Numbered from the stretch's first letter, positions 1-15,400 are shown. The stretch: 64,000 bases of DNA from Hybos culiciformis (GCA_964007475.1 OZ023274.1:25821090-25885089), one strand, 5' to 3'. A program made the numbers and translations. Notes: generated by a model not told the origin, from the letters alone.

Positions 1-293
1 AAAAAATTGTACAGTTAGTTCTCTTCTTAAATGCTCTCTTTGGCACCAAATAAGTATGATATATAAACTAATAGCCAGTGTTTTTGGCTTTGAAGTTGTG
101 TATCTCTATTAAATTCCTTTAAAATCGATGAAAAAAATTTTTCGTTGAATTTTTGTTATCAAAACTTAACTAGTAATGTGTCATCGCTTGAGAAATGGAA
201 AAAAAACCCAACTATTTATTAATTTCTTATATATAAAATTTAATATTAATATTTAAAAAAAAATTTAAATTAATTTTTTATGTTCATTTATAG
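1..293. other. intron tail upstream of the first visible exon
   Basis: AT-rich sequence ending in the acceptor TTTATAG at 287-293. No coding signal was seen. The preceding exon, which must leave one base of a split codon, is outside the window. Confidence 0.6.
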
Positions 294-467
294 GAACTGG
301 TGGTCCATCAACGGTGATTGAAGGTACAGATGCTTTATTAACATGTGTTGTCATGGGACCATATTTAAATGACACAGTGTTATGGCGGAAGGGTCCAAAT
401 GAAATACTGTCAGCTGGGATGAGCCGAGTTACAAATGATAAAAGAATAAGCATTTTACATGATGAAT
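294..467 (+). CDS. exon 1 (visible): first half of Ig domain 1
   Basis: The acceptor TATAG and donor GTAAGT frame 174 bases. The exon starts with two bases of a split codon, so at least one exon lies upstream of the window. It encodes residues 1-57, with the B-strand Cys (TC at residue 17) and the core Trp (LWRKG, residue 30) of an Ig fold. The second Cys is in the next exon, 12.9 kb away. Confidence 0.85.
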
Positions 468-3400
468 GTAAGTTCAATTAATATTTTTCTTGGATTGAAT
501 GAGAAAGTTTTTTCTCAAAAAGTAAAAGTTGATGCAAAAGAACAAGTAAGAACGAAGTTCCAAATTTGGTCCGTAAACTTACATTTAGATAAAAATTTAG
601 TGAAAATATTTATTGGTTAACATGGATGTGAGATCGACGGAGCATCAGATCTTACCTCATCTAACTTAACATCTTTTTAATGTCAACTGTAATATAAACT
701 CTTTCTGTCATTATTGACGTACATTTTTCTTATTTTTTTTTATATATTATTTCAATTCATTAAACCATAATTAATTACATTAAATTTTTTTACTTGATTC
801 TAAAAAAATTTCTAAAAATATAGCTTACTTACACGGATTCAAATTACTTTTGTATTTGTAAAATGTGACGTAAATATTCACCAAACTTCTTTTAAATCAT
901 AATTTTAAAATATTGTATTTAAGGTCATCAGTCACGTCAAGTCACGTCAGTCACGTCAAGTCACCGTCACGTCACCGGTACGTCATTTCAGTCAAAAAAT
1001 ATCGTTCCTTGTAATTTAAATGAACTGTGTACACCCATCCGGCGCCGTCACGTCACCGAACCATCAGTCGTCCCACCGTCAACGAGACGTCAAAATTAAA
1101 TTACTTTCCGACGATATTTTTTTTTTGACTGACCGTATTTTTGAAATTGAAAGCAAAACAAAGAAAACAAAGTTTTTATTTTTTATTTTGTATATAAAGG
1201 TGACGGAACGGTGACGTGACTGAAGTGTGTAGACACAGGTCAAGATATTGACGGATACTTGACGGTGACGGAACTTTGACGTGACTGATATGTGTGAATC
1301 AACCTTTATTATAAATAAATTCTTCTATTAAAAAAAATATGAAAAATTAAAATTGTCAGTTTATAATTTATTCGACTATAATTCCCTATTATTACCCCCA
1401 TTATTGACGTCACAGTTTTTCGAAAATTGATTGTATGTGACTGTTTAGTAAAATTGTCTCGCTTTATTAATTTTTTTTGTCAAAATTATGTAAAATCCTT
1501 ATTTTACTAAAGATAATGTTTTTAAAAATAATGTATAAAACAAAAAAAACATCTTTAGCTCAAATTTCAGTTAATTTAATTTTTGTACATAGGGAAGGTC
1601 AACTTAAATACGCCGACAGTCATTTTGTACCCAATGTTAAATTTTTAACCTTAAATACTTTGAAAAAAAAAAAAAAAATTAGTAAAATTAAATTGGTTAG
1701 AAGCTAATGCAAAAGGCAAAAAATACTTATTCCGAAATATAATTTTGTGGGAAAAAATTTGACCTTTTTTATTTTTAACATCGAGTACAGTATTCTTTAT
1801 ATAGCTAGAGAGTTTAATAAAATTATTATTTTCTGATTGAACTTTTATATTACTTGAAGAAAAAAAAAACAATTTACTTATAATATATATTCCATTATTG
1901 ACATAATCAATAATAATTTTAAATAAAATATGAAATTGAGACATAAACTACGTTAACAAGAAGTTTTTCCCATTTTAAACATGAGAACAAAAATAAAATC
2001 AGATAAAACACAAAATGTTTACCACATCTAAAAAAAATATTTGAATAAAACTATAGAGTACGTTCAAAACTATGGTTTTTGAGAACAAGGAGGACATTCC
2101 TTAGCATTTAAAAAAATTTGAACACTAAAATAAATTTTGGGTTTTCATATAACTTTATTTCATGGGGATAAACCCGTCCTTATCATTGTAAATTGGGAGT
2201 TTGTTGTATTTTTTTTAGAGTACGCAAAAGGTATAATAGTTTTAATTATTTTTTCGAACAAAAAAATCTTAAAAACCATGCAATATATTCTTTACAAATC
2301 ATATTATTCATTAAATATGAATTTCTACACTAATATTACTAGCTTTTAGCAAAATTACGCTTATAATAAATTAAAATTAAATTTTTTTTTTTTTCAATAT
2401 TCCAATATTCCTGCTAAATAAAATATAATATAATAAGTTTAAGGTTATGAGATTAAAATCGAAAAAAGGAAAGAAAGGCCAGAAAATGATTACATTATGT
2501 GGACAATAATAAATTTAAGAAAGGATCAAGAATATCTGAACACCCTTCTCAAAATGTTTTAAGGCATTATATATACAGAAAGTTTGTTTCTTTTTTTTAT
2601 TAGTATTCTGTTCCTCAATATAATGTTCATTTTATCCTTGGACTATATTTTCAATTACTTCAATTTGATTGTACCATAAGAAGGAATCCTTTTTTTTATT
2701 TAAAATAACAATGGTTGAATAAACTCATAACAGTTTTTCTTTATACAACATACACAAATAATATTTTTTTAAGGTAAATTCTGTAAATTATTTCATTTTG
2801 TCACAAAGACTAAATTTGACCTAATATTTTCTATTCACCTTGATCCTTCAAATATTCAATATACAAAATATAAAAAAATTGTTGTATTTATAGTAGCATA
2901 TTAAGGATAAGATAAGAACACTTATCATCACTCGAAATCTCATCCTCAATCTCTAGTTTATATACCTAACACTTCCTAATATTGAAACAAAAAGTCTTAA
3001 CTTTCAATTTAACAGAAATCCACAAAACTTTATTTTTATTGTAAAGCCATCCATGGATAATATCAAAAAATATGTAAGAATAGAGAAATATAAGGCCGCA
3101 TGATTGTTGGAAACTCTTCTGTAGGTCAAATAAAAAAAAAGTTGTTCTCATATCTTCATCATCATTGCAATAGTTCTTCGTCCAATTGTTTAAACTGTCA
3201 AAAACTTAGTTGGTATTACATAGTTCAGATAATAAATTTGTGTATAAGAACTTAAACTTTATAGTAAAAAGACAAAATTATAATTTCAAACTTTTCCTTT
3301 TTGTTGAAAATATTTACGACATAATAAAGCCGCAATTTTAATAAATATATTCTAATATGTGAATAATATTATCATAAAACTATTTATTTATATATTATTT

Positions 3401-6400
3401 TGCCTAAAACCTTTTTAGCAAGTAAAAATGTTAACAATTTTATTTTTTTTAGATATTATTAATTTCTATCCATGTAAAAGTATTAACAGGCAATATAAAA
3501 TGTTAACAGAGTCATAAAATAACAAAAAAAAATTATATTGTGGGGTCGACATTTTATATATATAGATAATAACATTGGCTTTAATTGGTTTATTTAAAAA
3601 AAAAAAAACTTGTAGATTTAAATTTAAATGAATTGATAATATTTTTTTAATATTTTTTAATTATTATATTTTATACGTTTTATATCTTTCTTTTGTCGAT
3701 ACAACGTATAAATCTATTTTATTATATAATTGTGGTGTATATAATGTGACTTATTTGTATAAGTATAATGTGACTTCATATACAGAGTTCCTATTACAAG
3801 AATCACAAGAATTGAATATACATTATATGTGTATTCTGTACAAGGAGTTCATCTAAATTTACTTTATAGTTTTTGGTGAAAAAACAATAGGTATACCTAC
3901 CAATTTTTTTTTTTTAATTAAAATAAATTTGTGTAAGCCTTGTCTGTATTTATGATTCTTATATTGTTACAAGAAACTTTAAAAATATGTATATACATAA
4001 TATACATCATAGTAATCAAAATTTTAACATATTCATATTTTTAACTCAAATGTTCTAAAGATTTATATTTTAGAAGGACAACTTTTTTGCCATATAAAAA
4101 TAAAATATTTTATGCAAAATTTTGACTTCTTTTTAACCTTTTTGAAATAAATAAATCTTAATTATATAAATTTTTGTTTTTTTTTTATAATCTAGCCTGA
4201 ACATCACGGCTCTTCTGTCGTGGAGTGTTTTTTTAGACTCTATTGATGAGTCTGATTGGTAATACACATATGCTTCTTTTCCATTTTTTCTCATCAGATT
4301 TAAAACAAAAATGTTTGTACCTATAGTTTTTTGGGAGGTTGAAACTAATACTCTTGTTGGCTTGTTAAAGAGGAGATAAAAAATTGCATAAATTATAGAA
4401 AATTTACATTATTCAAAGAAAATTCTTTTTTTTGTTTATTTACAATTTTCTTTTCACTCATTATTATTATTCTACTGGCATTTCAATTAACGAAAAAAAA
4501 AAATTAATTGAATTTTTTACTCTTTAATTCATATGATAATAAGGGTTGAATAAATTTCTTCTTTTTTTTTTTTCTGAAACACGAATAAATTATGTATTTT
4601 TTTTTTCTGTGCATTTGAAACTGAATTGTAGTAATTTTTTAACACCATAACTTTTTACGTACAAAGTTAATACCTCTACGTCTACATAAATTTATAAGAA
4701 ACATGAAATAAAAAATAATGTTAAGTGCAAAAAAAATTGTTAAATTCTCTTAATTTTTTATTCTAAATTAAATTTGAGGAGTTTACTTAAATGATAATTT
4801 TAATTATTGAAATTTCGAAATTAAATAATATTTGTAAATGTCTAACCATAATATATTCAAGAAAACTATTCGATATCTCATTTTTTAGGGTATATATATA
4901 GTACTCTAAACATGATTTCTTGCGTCTTGAAATTATCTTTCAATCAAAATTATTTGTAGTTAATAGCCATTTATGTGCTTATGTTCAAATTTTCAATTTA
5001 GTAAAAAAGTTAATCGTTTATCCCTAATTTTCTAGTTAAAGAGCAATTCGTGAGTGTGTATGAAATATGTACCTTTTTGATTCTCAAATTTATCTCTATG
5101 TGAAAAAATAAATTTTCTATATTTTGAATTTAGGAAAATTTTATGACCACTACTATACTTGACTAACCCAACTGTTTTTAATGATTTTGATAAAAGCTCA
5201 TTTGCAGTATAAATTTAAAAAAATAATAATAAGAAACAACATAGCTTAAAAAAAGGCTATAAAAAAGATTAAATTATTCATTTAGAAAAAATTTGCTTTT
5301 AAGCAAAAAAAGATTTTTTTTTTTCTGGTAAGTTTCAAGTCTTTTTTTTGAAAAAAAAACTTTAAAAAAATGGAGTGCATTTTATTCCAATTCATAGAAC
5401 TTTTCTTGTTTGTAAAATTTTTGACCTAATTTTGTAAATTTCTGATTTTTCAAAGGGTTTATTTTGTTAACACACCAGAATGCCCGCTAATTAAATATTT
5501 TTCACATATTCTTCCAAGTTTTATATTTATTAGACATTTTATAAATAGCAAGTTTTAATTAGAGCGCACCAGAAATTATGTTAATTTCCATTCAAATTTA
5601 ACTTTTTTTTTCAATTTGTCAATCGTTTACAAATGAGGAAATTCACATTTCAATTACATAAAGAATACGCCTGGGCCAATTTTTGTATCATACCACAAAT
5701 AAAACTGCATAAGCAACAAGAACGCACAACCATCAAAATAGCATTAAAAACGACCAGGGTGTATTCAGTTCTTTACTCTGCTTTCACAAATTAAAAAAAT
5801 CTTAATATAATCACAAATAATAAAATAAAAAAAAAATTCTACCAACCATGTGTTACCTTTTTGTAATTAAACACTTAATCTTGCTGTAATTGCAATTTAT
5901 ATTATCAACCCAAAAAAATAAAAAACAAAAAAAACATATAAAAATAAAGCTGAAATATTATTACAGCTCCAGAGAGAGGTATATAGAGGAAAATAAAATT
6001 TATCCTTCATACATTTTCTTTTATATGGAAAAAAGAATTTGGTTTTTTTTTATACCACTAATTTTATTTTAAAAGAAACCTCAAAAGAATAATTTTCATT
6101 TACGAAAAAAAGAAAGATTCAAAGAAAATTTAACAATTACGGCGAGTGAAAAAAAAAATTAAAATCCCCGAGATAAAGGTGTAAATTGCGGTAATGATTT
6201 TCCTTTTTCTTCTGAATCAAACCAGAAAATGTTAACAAAAAAAAAATTCCATAAAGTTCCAGTATAGTAGAGAGTGCCAAGGCAAAAAAGAGCATAATTT
6301 TTTTTTAAAAAGAAAATATGTTTTAAGTTATATATATTTTTTTTCTGAATCATTGAAGGCGCGATTACTTTTTGCCTTTATCTTAAAAGAATTTTATTAT

Positions 6401-9400
6401 TCTATTTTTTTTTTACATTATTTTTAGTTATATTTTTTCTCCTTTAAGTCCTTTATAAAATTTATCTTTACGTTTTTAACATTAAAGCTACAGATTTTAT
6501 GTTTTTCTTTTTTCCCACAATTTATTGAAGGATAAAAATAAATACCGTATAAGGTTTCAATTATTATTAAAATGTTCAAATAAATTAATTGTGAAAGTTA
6601 TTTAAGATAAAGTTTAAATTTAATATACTTCACCTAGTATGGGAGAATATTTCTGATTCCTAGTGCAAAGATAGTTTAAGTTTAGTTAATTAACGAAAAT
6701 CGTAAATTTAATGTTAATTGAAATTAATATACATATATAGATCTTCATTATTGAGTTGAGTTATTCGTTCATAAAACGAATCGCTCCAGTTTTTGAAGAA
6801 GGGTTGGGGAGTATAATAATAATGTAACATAATTATGTGCTGCATCTTAATTATAAGAGAGAAATATGTCCAGAAGGCTTTTTCTTAATCGAAGGACTGA
6901 AATCTCAATTCTGGAAATATTAAAAAGTGTTATTTCAATAAATACATATTGATTCTATTCCCGCTTAAACTGTCATAATCATAAATTGTTTTTACCATCA
7001 TCGTCAGTGTTATAGAAACAATTTAACCAATAAATGTTTGTGTTACCTCTCATTTTTAATTTATAATTTGTTCTAAAGGAGCGTCCACTTTTGTGTGTAC
7101 TGTAAAATTTCGTTATTAGATTCCGAATACCGCAGTGTGGATAGTGATAAAAAATATAAAAGTGATGTTTCCGCTATATAGCCAGAAATATTCGTCATGT
7201 AAGATGAACTTTTGAACCCACACAAAAAAATTTGCTCTTACTGAAAACTAAAATATGCGTTAAAATTAACGAAATTTTCGTTGATTTTGCACATACGAAC
7301 ATTTCGTTGAAAAAAGAACGTTTTTCGTTAAAAAAGTTCGTTATACCCCAAAACCCAAAACCTTTCAAATTCTTCAGCAAAAGAACCGCAAATACAAAAA
7401 AAAAATTTACTTGACTAAATTTTTTTTTTCATTTATTAATTTTTTTTATTTATTTTTTAAATTTTTTATTTTTATTTTTTTTTTATGCCCGTTTGTAGCT
7501 TCGAACCACTGTCCTAAACATTGCAATCCACCAACTTTGCCACTGAGCTATGAACTAAACTTACGGCAATGTGTAAAATGGAAAATATAAGTTCTGTATG
7601 GATTGAAATTTTTGTTTCCCGCATTTAACGATTAACGAACTTTTGTAACGAGTAAAAGGTTAGTTTTTCTGTAATGTGAAAAAATACGAAATTTACGATA
7701 TCAAAACCTACATTTTCTTAAATTTTCGTTATTTCAACGAGACTTTCAATAACGAACTTTTTTGACGTAAACGTTACGACCTTATTTTTCTCCGTGCATC
7801 TGTTGATAATTTGTATTTACCACGGGATTATTGATTTTGAATTTAAATTATGAAAATAAATTTTTGTTCTTAATTTTTATAAGTTACAAATTGATATGGC
7901 AAAGAAATATAAGAATATTAAATGTTTTTTTGAATAAGATTTTGTCCGTATATAAGAATTTTAATAATTATTTGAATTTATCGACATTACTAAGAATTAA
8001 GACACCAGTCCAAAGAAAATTAGAACACAACACCACAATATTTTCAAACAACAGTGAACAAATAAATACTGCTCATTAATTCATCGGATGCTAAAATTTC
8101 GATAACGAAATTTCTAGATGAAGACAGCAATTTCAAATAGAAAATTTCACCAACGAAATGTTGTCAACAACAAAAAATTTCGTACACACAAATGTCGACG
8201 CTCCTATTTCTAAATTCAGTAAAATATATATTTTAGAAATAGACATCTGAATAGAAAAATTTTATAATTTTTTTTCTATAAAAGAGAAAAGTTTTTGCAC
8301 AAATATAAAATAAATCAAAAAATTGTAGTATATATCTATAATATTAACATCACCATTCTCAATAAAACCAATTATTGAAATATTTTAAATTGACATGTTC
8401 CTATAAAATATACAGAACTCAGCAGAGAACAATTAAAATTTACCTGAGGACGAATAAATTTTATAAATTTGATAAAGAAAGATTTTGTTATTGTTGACTT
8501 AATGGGTTTTTTTTTGACATCATCATGCTGCTAGAATTTTTTGAATAAAAAGAGAATACGTTGCTGGACTGGAACAGAATGTTACTTCGATAAAATTTGA
8601 AAAGAAATATTTTTTAGTTTTTATATTAGATAGTTGGTTTTTGAAATATGATTGAATATGTTTTTAAATGCACACACTAATCACATCCAAGTCCTTTTTT
8701 AAACATCTTATTAATTTTTTAATTACGCGCAATGAACCTAGTTTCATATTTTTAAACAAAGAGACAGCTAAAAATTCCATATTCCCTCAAAAAAAAAAAA
8801 GGATTTTCATATTGTTAAAATTAATTTTTTTTTTTCTAATTGCCATTCTTATTATTTTTTTTTTATTTTTTTGCTTTAATTATCCTCATTTCTTTATTTT
8901 TATTTTTTTTTTTTGGATGAAATTCGCGTAGATAAATTAACGGCTTCTGTAAAGCAATTAAAGTCATCATTCTCAAAGGAATTTACATTTTTATGAAAAT
9001 ATTCAATTCTGTGAAAATAAATTATATAACTTTTTTTTTCATGCTGAAGGGTCTTCCCTTTAGGGAAATTAAATAGTCCACCACAGTGTTGCTTTGATAC
9101 TTTTCTTTTCAACATATATAACATTTATTAAAAAAAAACAAAAGGGAAGAACATTTTATTCTTTGTTTTTCTTCAAATTATCAACATTTTTTTTCATATA
9201 ATATAATTAATTGCTTAGTAAGAAATAAAAATTATGCCAACTTAGATTTGATATGATCTATTAAAATGTGATAATATGTAAAAGTTCATAATGTATCCAA
9301 AATATCCAGGCTAACTACTAACTTATACTGTGATATCCACCCCGGGTTGCCTAATTTCAGCTGCCTAATTTCAGCTGCCTAATTCAGCTGCATAATTTCA

Positions 9401-12400
9401 GCTGCCTAACTTCAATTTGTTGAAACCTTAGTTGTAGATTATATAATTTTTTTTATAATATAGAAATAGAAAGTTAATTGAAATGTTCTCTCTTGTACAA
9501 TTTCAGACATTGTAGAAATTAGGGTATTGATTTTATTTCATCTCTTATGCAATTTTTAGATCAATTAAATCTTTTTAAACATTTTGTTGAGTTTAAGTAC
9601 AAAATATTTTCTTTGTTATATAAGAACAGCAGTGAAATATTTATATTCATTTTCGTTCAAAAACTTTTACTGAACATTTTTGAATAAAAATATTATTATG
9701 TATTTATATTTTAGTTTCTCATTAAATATTACACCTATACCCATTTTATGTTTATCCCATCTAAAATCTACTTATATATATCCTTACAATATACATCTAT
9801 ATATAGAGATGTATAGAGAAAAGGATAAAAATTTTCGTTAACAAGCTTTAAATTTTTCATCATCATCTACCTTCAGAGTCTGAAAATTAGTCCTTATTGT
9901 TTTTTTCTCAAAACAAAAAAAATATAAAATGCAAAAACAAAATTATATATTTTTTTTTAATATCTTCTCCATTTTTTGCTTCATCTATTGAAGTAAAAAG
10001 GATAACTTGTTGCCTAAAATTAGATAAAGGATAAAAAGAAAATTGGTTTTTCTTTATTGGCATAACTGAAAAATTCTGTACAATATATATATATATATAT
10101 ATATATATGTGTATAGACTTTCCTAACTGCAATTAAAGGAAAAATATGAAATTTAAAAAATTTAGTATAAGCTTATAAGATTTTCCAAGCAAACGAATAA
10201 TAAAAAAAAACCCTGACCATCTTAAGTGATATCCTATAAGCGTAAGGTATATAAGTATGTTATCGATTAGAATTAGAACTATATTAATGCCCGATTTTCA
10301 TCTATACTTTTGTGTTGGATTCTCCAAATAGTACCAAATTGTCTTCTTTTTGATAATTGGGTCCGCATATATCGGCTCAGCCAGTTTCGTATATATTTTA
10401 ATCTCTTTTGAATTATTTCTCGAACAATTAATTTTTACTAGTACATATTTTCATTGTCCCACAAAATATTTTAGTGTTAATATCTTTAATGTCGAAGGCT
10501 TCGCCCTTTTTTTTTACTATACATACTCATATTATGATTAAGGATAGCTAAACCTTCACATAAAGATGGCCTTAAATTTGTTCAAATATTATTTAGTACG
10601 GTTTTCTCAAAGAAGACAAAATATAATAAAAATTTCTTTTTGTTTCTAATTAAAGGTAGGGAAATTAAAAAAGCGGAACAAAAAAAAATTCATAAGAGAT
10701 TGCTAATTGAAAAATGTTTTAATCATTATTGTAACCATTTTTCTAATTTAAATAAAAATAAAATATTTAGGACTGTTTATTTTGAACAGCTTTTGAAAAA
10801 AAAAAAAAAAAAAAATGTTAAACAAAAAAATTATTTTTTCATTTGATTGATGGGATAAAAATTTGAATTATTCTCCTTTTTTTTTTCTAAATAGCCTAAT
10901 TGTTTTTTTTTTAGTTTTTCTTTAAGAAAAAAAAATTTAAAAAGATTTTTTATTGAACAAAAAAATTGTTCTTTTTTTTTTTTGATTATTTTGATTATGC
11001 TGACATGAAAAGGCCTTAATTAAGTTAAAAGTGTGAATTTATGTAAATAAATTTATGGGAATAAAAGATATTATGTAATTAAAATAATCCACCATCCACA
11101 TCATGGTAGGTACTATACATTCAATATAATTTATATCGGGAAAATTAATTTATGTTCTGCACATAAAATTCGATGTTACGTTGGTAGGTACTCAAAAAGT
11201 TAGCTCCAAAAATAAAAACAGACAGTTTATTATAGTTAGTTAGACAGTATATTATAGTTGTACTCCGAATAAAAGCTTTTTTTTTGTAAATTAGTAAATA
11301 TTTATAAAACATTGCAACCTATATTTCTTAGCAATACTTCCTATTGGTTAAACACATTAAACAAAAATAAAATTGATCCAAGTAATTTTCTTATATCTTA
11401 TACAACCAAAATCTTGTGCCTTTCATTAGATCAAATCGAATTATAGATTTAGGAAGATTACATATAGGAACAATATCTAACTCATATACTTTTAATTTTT
11501 AATGGCTGTCTTATGGTAACATAATAATAGCATAATAGCTGTCATATGGTAACAGCAGTCGAGAAAATAATTTCAGAAACTCATTTTGTAAACAAAAAGG
11601 GTATTTTTTATTCTTCGTTAGAAAAAATTATAAAAACTTTTACTTTTGGTATGGCACATCATATTTAACAACAATTGCGTTATTATGAGCGTATAATCTG
11701 ACAGAAAATAACTCAGTTTTAGTTATAAGATTTTGGTTATATATTACAACGGGAATTCTCGTCACAGATTATACCTCGAGAATTCATGTTAAATTTTTAA
11801 CTTTCAACAATCCTGAATTTCGAGAAATAAAATATTCAAAATATTGGGATTCCTGGATCTTGAGAATAAAAAATTGTCGAGAATTGTATACAATTACTAA
11901 TTACAGCTGATTCTTCAAAAAGTTTTCTTTTTAGTGTATGATATCAATCCAATGAAAAACCAATGAGAAACCAGTACTCTACTTCAAAAAGTAGAATACA
12001 GATCTGTAAAAAAAAATCTAAATAAAAGTCGAAAAGCTTTATAACCAAATTAATGTTGTTTTATAATTTATTTTTCATTTTTAATTTTTTTAATTTGGCA
12101 GTACATTTTACTGTAAACTCTAAATTTCGATTTATTAGCTCGATTTCAAGTTCAGTTCAATAGTCACTGTATCGTGTTAGCTTTCTAGCATCGTATTTAT
12201 TTAATTTTCTTTTAATAAACTAAAGATGAGACTTTTGTACAATTTTAACTTTAATGACAAAAAATTATTAATGATAAAGTTATATTTAAAATGAAGTAAA
12301 ACTGTATAAGAATATGGAGCAAAAAATATGAGTTATTCAAATTTCGATTGAGGCATCTGCACTAGTCTAAACGAGGACATACTATACAAACTGCTAGCTT

Positions 12401-15400
12401 GAACTTTCATTTGATTTTTTTTTTATTAACTTTTAAACATATAACAACTTTTCTTTGTTATTTGATTTTGCTATTTTTTATATTTTCCTTTATTTAATTA
12501 ATAGCTTTCAAAACAAAAGAACATTTTTTAATTAATTGCTTTCCACCTCATCTGAGCTTTTTCATTTTTCCCTATTCATTTATTAATTAAATTTTAACAA
12601 AAGCTTGGATTTTTCATTAAATAGCAAAAATTTATCAAATTGGAAATTAATTTTTTTTTTAACTTTAAAAAAAAAAAAAAAAAAAATTAAAATTGAATTG
12701 GAAATAAATGATTTCCATTTTTAAAAGAAAATTTGGTTTTTTTTTTCGCAATAAATATGTATGTACAATGTACAATGTATAGAAAATTATTTACACTTTC
12801 TGAAATTTATAAAAAAAAGGCATATTAAATGCAGATCAGGATGTCTGAATAGTATAATTCCGGTTTTTTTTTGCAAACTGCATGAATTTTCAATTGAAAT
12901 CTGATTAAAAGAACGCTTAATCACTGAAATCGTCATAGTCTTTCTACAGGATCACGAACAATTTCGACTTAACTTCGTCATTTTCATAAACATATAACAC
13001 GAAAATAAAAAAATACATTTTGAATGTTGTTAAATTTATTCCACAATACAAATTTGCCTATCTCATAAAAAGACCAGAATTAGAAAACGACCGCTGGCTA
13101 TGGAAGCAAAATACTTATAATAATGAATTATTTGAAATCTTTGCGCTGTATAGTAAATAACAGACGTTGTGGTTTTAATTTCAAAATTGATATAAAATTG
13201 AAGCGATGAGCGATGGCAAAGAAACAAAAAAGTGTAACCAAATAAAGTAAAAGTTAAATTCATAAAGAAATATTAGCTCTGTCTCAGTTGTGGTAACCAC
13301 AAAGTTTTCGTTTACAATTCTCTTTGTGTTGCAAATTTTTAATTAAATTTTTTTTTCTTGTAATTTTAGCACCAAAAGGACGCACACCAACGGGTGGAGA
13401 TGTATGGGTTTTACACATTAAGGAAACCAAACAATCAGATACAGATGTTTATGTCTGTGAGGTCAATAGTGATCCAATTGTTAAAAGCTTTCATCCTTTA
13501 ATGGGTAAATAATTTCTATAATTATCGAAAGGCAAATTGAATAAAATTTGGGATAAAAAAATATTTTTGTATAAATGATTTCTTTAATTTTTTATTGTGC
13601 ACAGTTGAGCACATTTATATGTATAACGAAGAAGTATTAAAGATAATAATTGTTGGTTCATTTCATTAATAATTTTCTAATTAATAATTATACGAGACGC
13701 TAAAAAAATGTTCCCAGAAATAGTGCATAAAAGTGATCTAGTTTTGCGATTCAATCTTACAAATTTTCGTCCACAAAAATCTTACAAAATCTGAAATTTT
13801 TCTATGTCACAGCTTCATGGCGACTTAATAAATAAATGTGTTCATTTTTTAAGTTCTATAATTTAGAAATTATTCAATTCAGTAATTAAACAAATATTTA
13901 TGTACAAAAGGTAGATAATATGTAATTTTTATTTGCAATATTTATAGTTAAAAGTAAATATGATCCTTCAAATGAACACGAAACATCATTCAACAAACCT
14001 TTATCAACTTCATCGTCGTCATCAATATCATCATCATCAACAATAGCAACGGCATCACAAACATCTGCAGCAGCAGAAAGAATACCAACAACATCATCTA
14101 CCCCAACGTCTTCAGCATTACCCTCTTACACACATGACTTTACAGAATGTTGTGATTCAATGAATATCACATCTGAATGTATGGGTTTTTGTAATGTACA
14201 TAATATTTTAGACGGTACCACAGGAATTGAGCCGGAAGCGTGTGAAAAAGACTTTCCTCACATAGTTAAATGTATGGCAGATGGTCGTAACCATATACCG
14301 TGTTGCGAATTAAAAGAAATTCCAGATCTTTGTCAGGATATGTGTCGTGGTGAATATACACCATTCACCGATTTTTTAAAATCAAGAGTTTCTTGTGTAA
14401 GGCATACACTGCCAGGATTACAATGTATATTAGAAGGAGTACAAAAATTGCCTGGCATGCCGGAAGATGTTTATGCCGAACCAATTACAGAGAAATCTTT
14501 AGAAGTTGGATGGTCACAACCATTAAAATTTCCAGAAACTGTTACTCATTATACAGTTAATGTAACAGCTCTGCATCAATTTGATCAGAATTCATTAGCA
14601 AATAAATCAGAACCAGTTGCTATTTATGTATCAGTACCAGGGGATCGTAAATCTGTTATCATTAATAATTTAGTACCGTTTACTATGTATTCAATTTTTG
14701 TAACCGCTTACAATGAGCATGGTTCTAGTTTACCAAGTTTCCGAATAAGAGCTTTAACTTTAGACAGCGGAATTGGCCGTCAAACTAGTATGGCTGTTAT
14801 TCCCAAATTACCAGATGTACGTGGATGTTGCGAACGCCATGGAATGTCACACAGAATGTGTTTAGATAAAATGTGTGATCCAAAGAAAACTGATTTTGCT
14901 GAAATTCCAGATTTTATGGTTTGTGCACCGTGGGCGAATATAACTTTCTCATGTCTGACAAATAATATTGATCATAGTCCTTGTTGTAAATCTCGTGGCA
15001 TTCCAAATGTTTGTTTACCATTATGCTATGGAAATGTAACTACAATAGATTTTAGTTTATTTAAGTGAGTTTTATAAAATTTTTGAACTTTAAACATATT
15101 TTTATGCAATTTTATTTTATACATAGAAGACTACATATAGCATTTTGAAAGAACAATTTTGTTCATTAAAAATAATCCTCTTATCTTTCTCTATGTTGTT
15201 TAATAAGGAAGCTATAAAACAGAAAATACTAGAAATGTATTAAGGGAAAACTAAGTTCATGCTTTTTTAATAAAATAAATAAATAAATATTACTCTCATG
15301 TCTATAAATAAATTAAAAAAGTACAAATGTTAAAAAATTTACATCAAAGTCCGCTGAAGTACTAAAATATGAACAAGGCTCTCAAAAAATATAATTTTCT

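Larger units (their letters stand above)
468..13369. other. intron 1 (12.9 kb)
   Basis: This is the longest intron, splitting Ig domain 1 between its two cysteine-bearing halves. It holds a GTCACGTCA foldback element (923-1303), a 1.1-kb inverted-repeat element (7078-8204), a 14-bp tandem repeat (9347-9414) and an (AT)n tract (10083-10109). The rest is A/T-rich single-copy-looking sequence, with many short open frames that show no domain or codon signal. Confidence 0.8.

Noticed and set aside
1651..3151. Several 60-97-codon open frames in intron 1
   Set aside because: They are Lys/Asn/Ile/Phe-rich translations of A/T tracts without motifs, as expected by chance in this base composition.
5667..5775. 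Possible short TIR element (AATACGCCTGGGCC against GACCAGGGTGTATT)
   Set aside because: The inverted match is short and imperfect, with no target duplication. Chance is not excluded.
9347..9414. Possible CRISPR-like array
   Set aside because: The 14-bp units abut with no spacers, and the genome is eukaryotic. It is a minisatellite.
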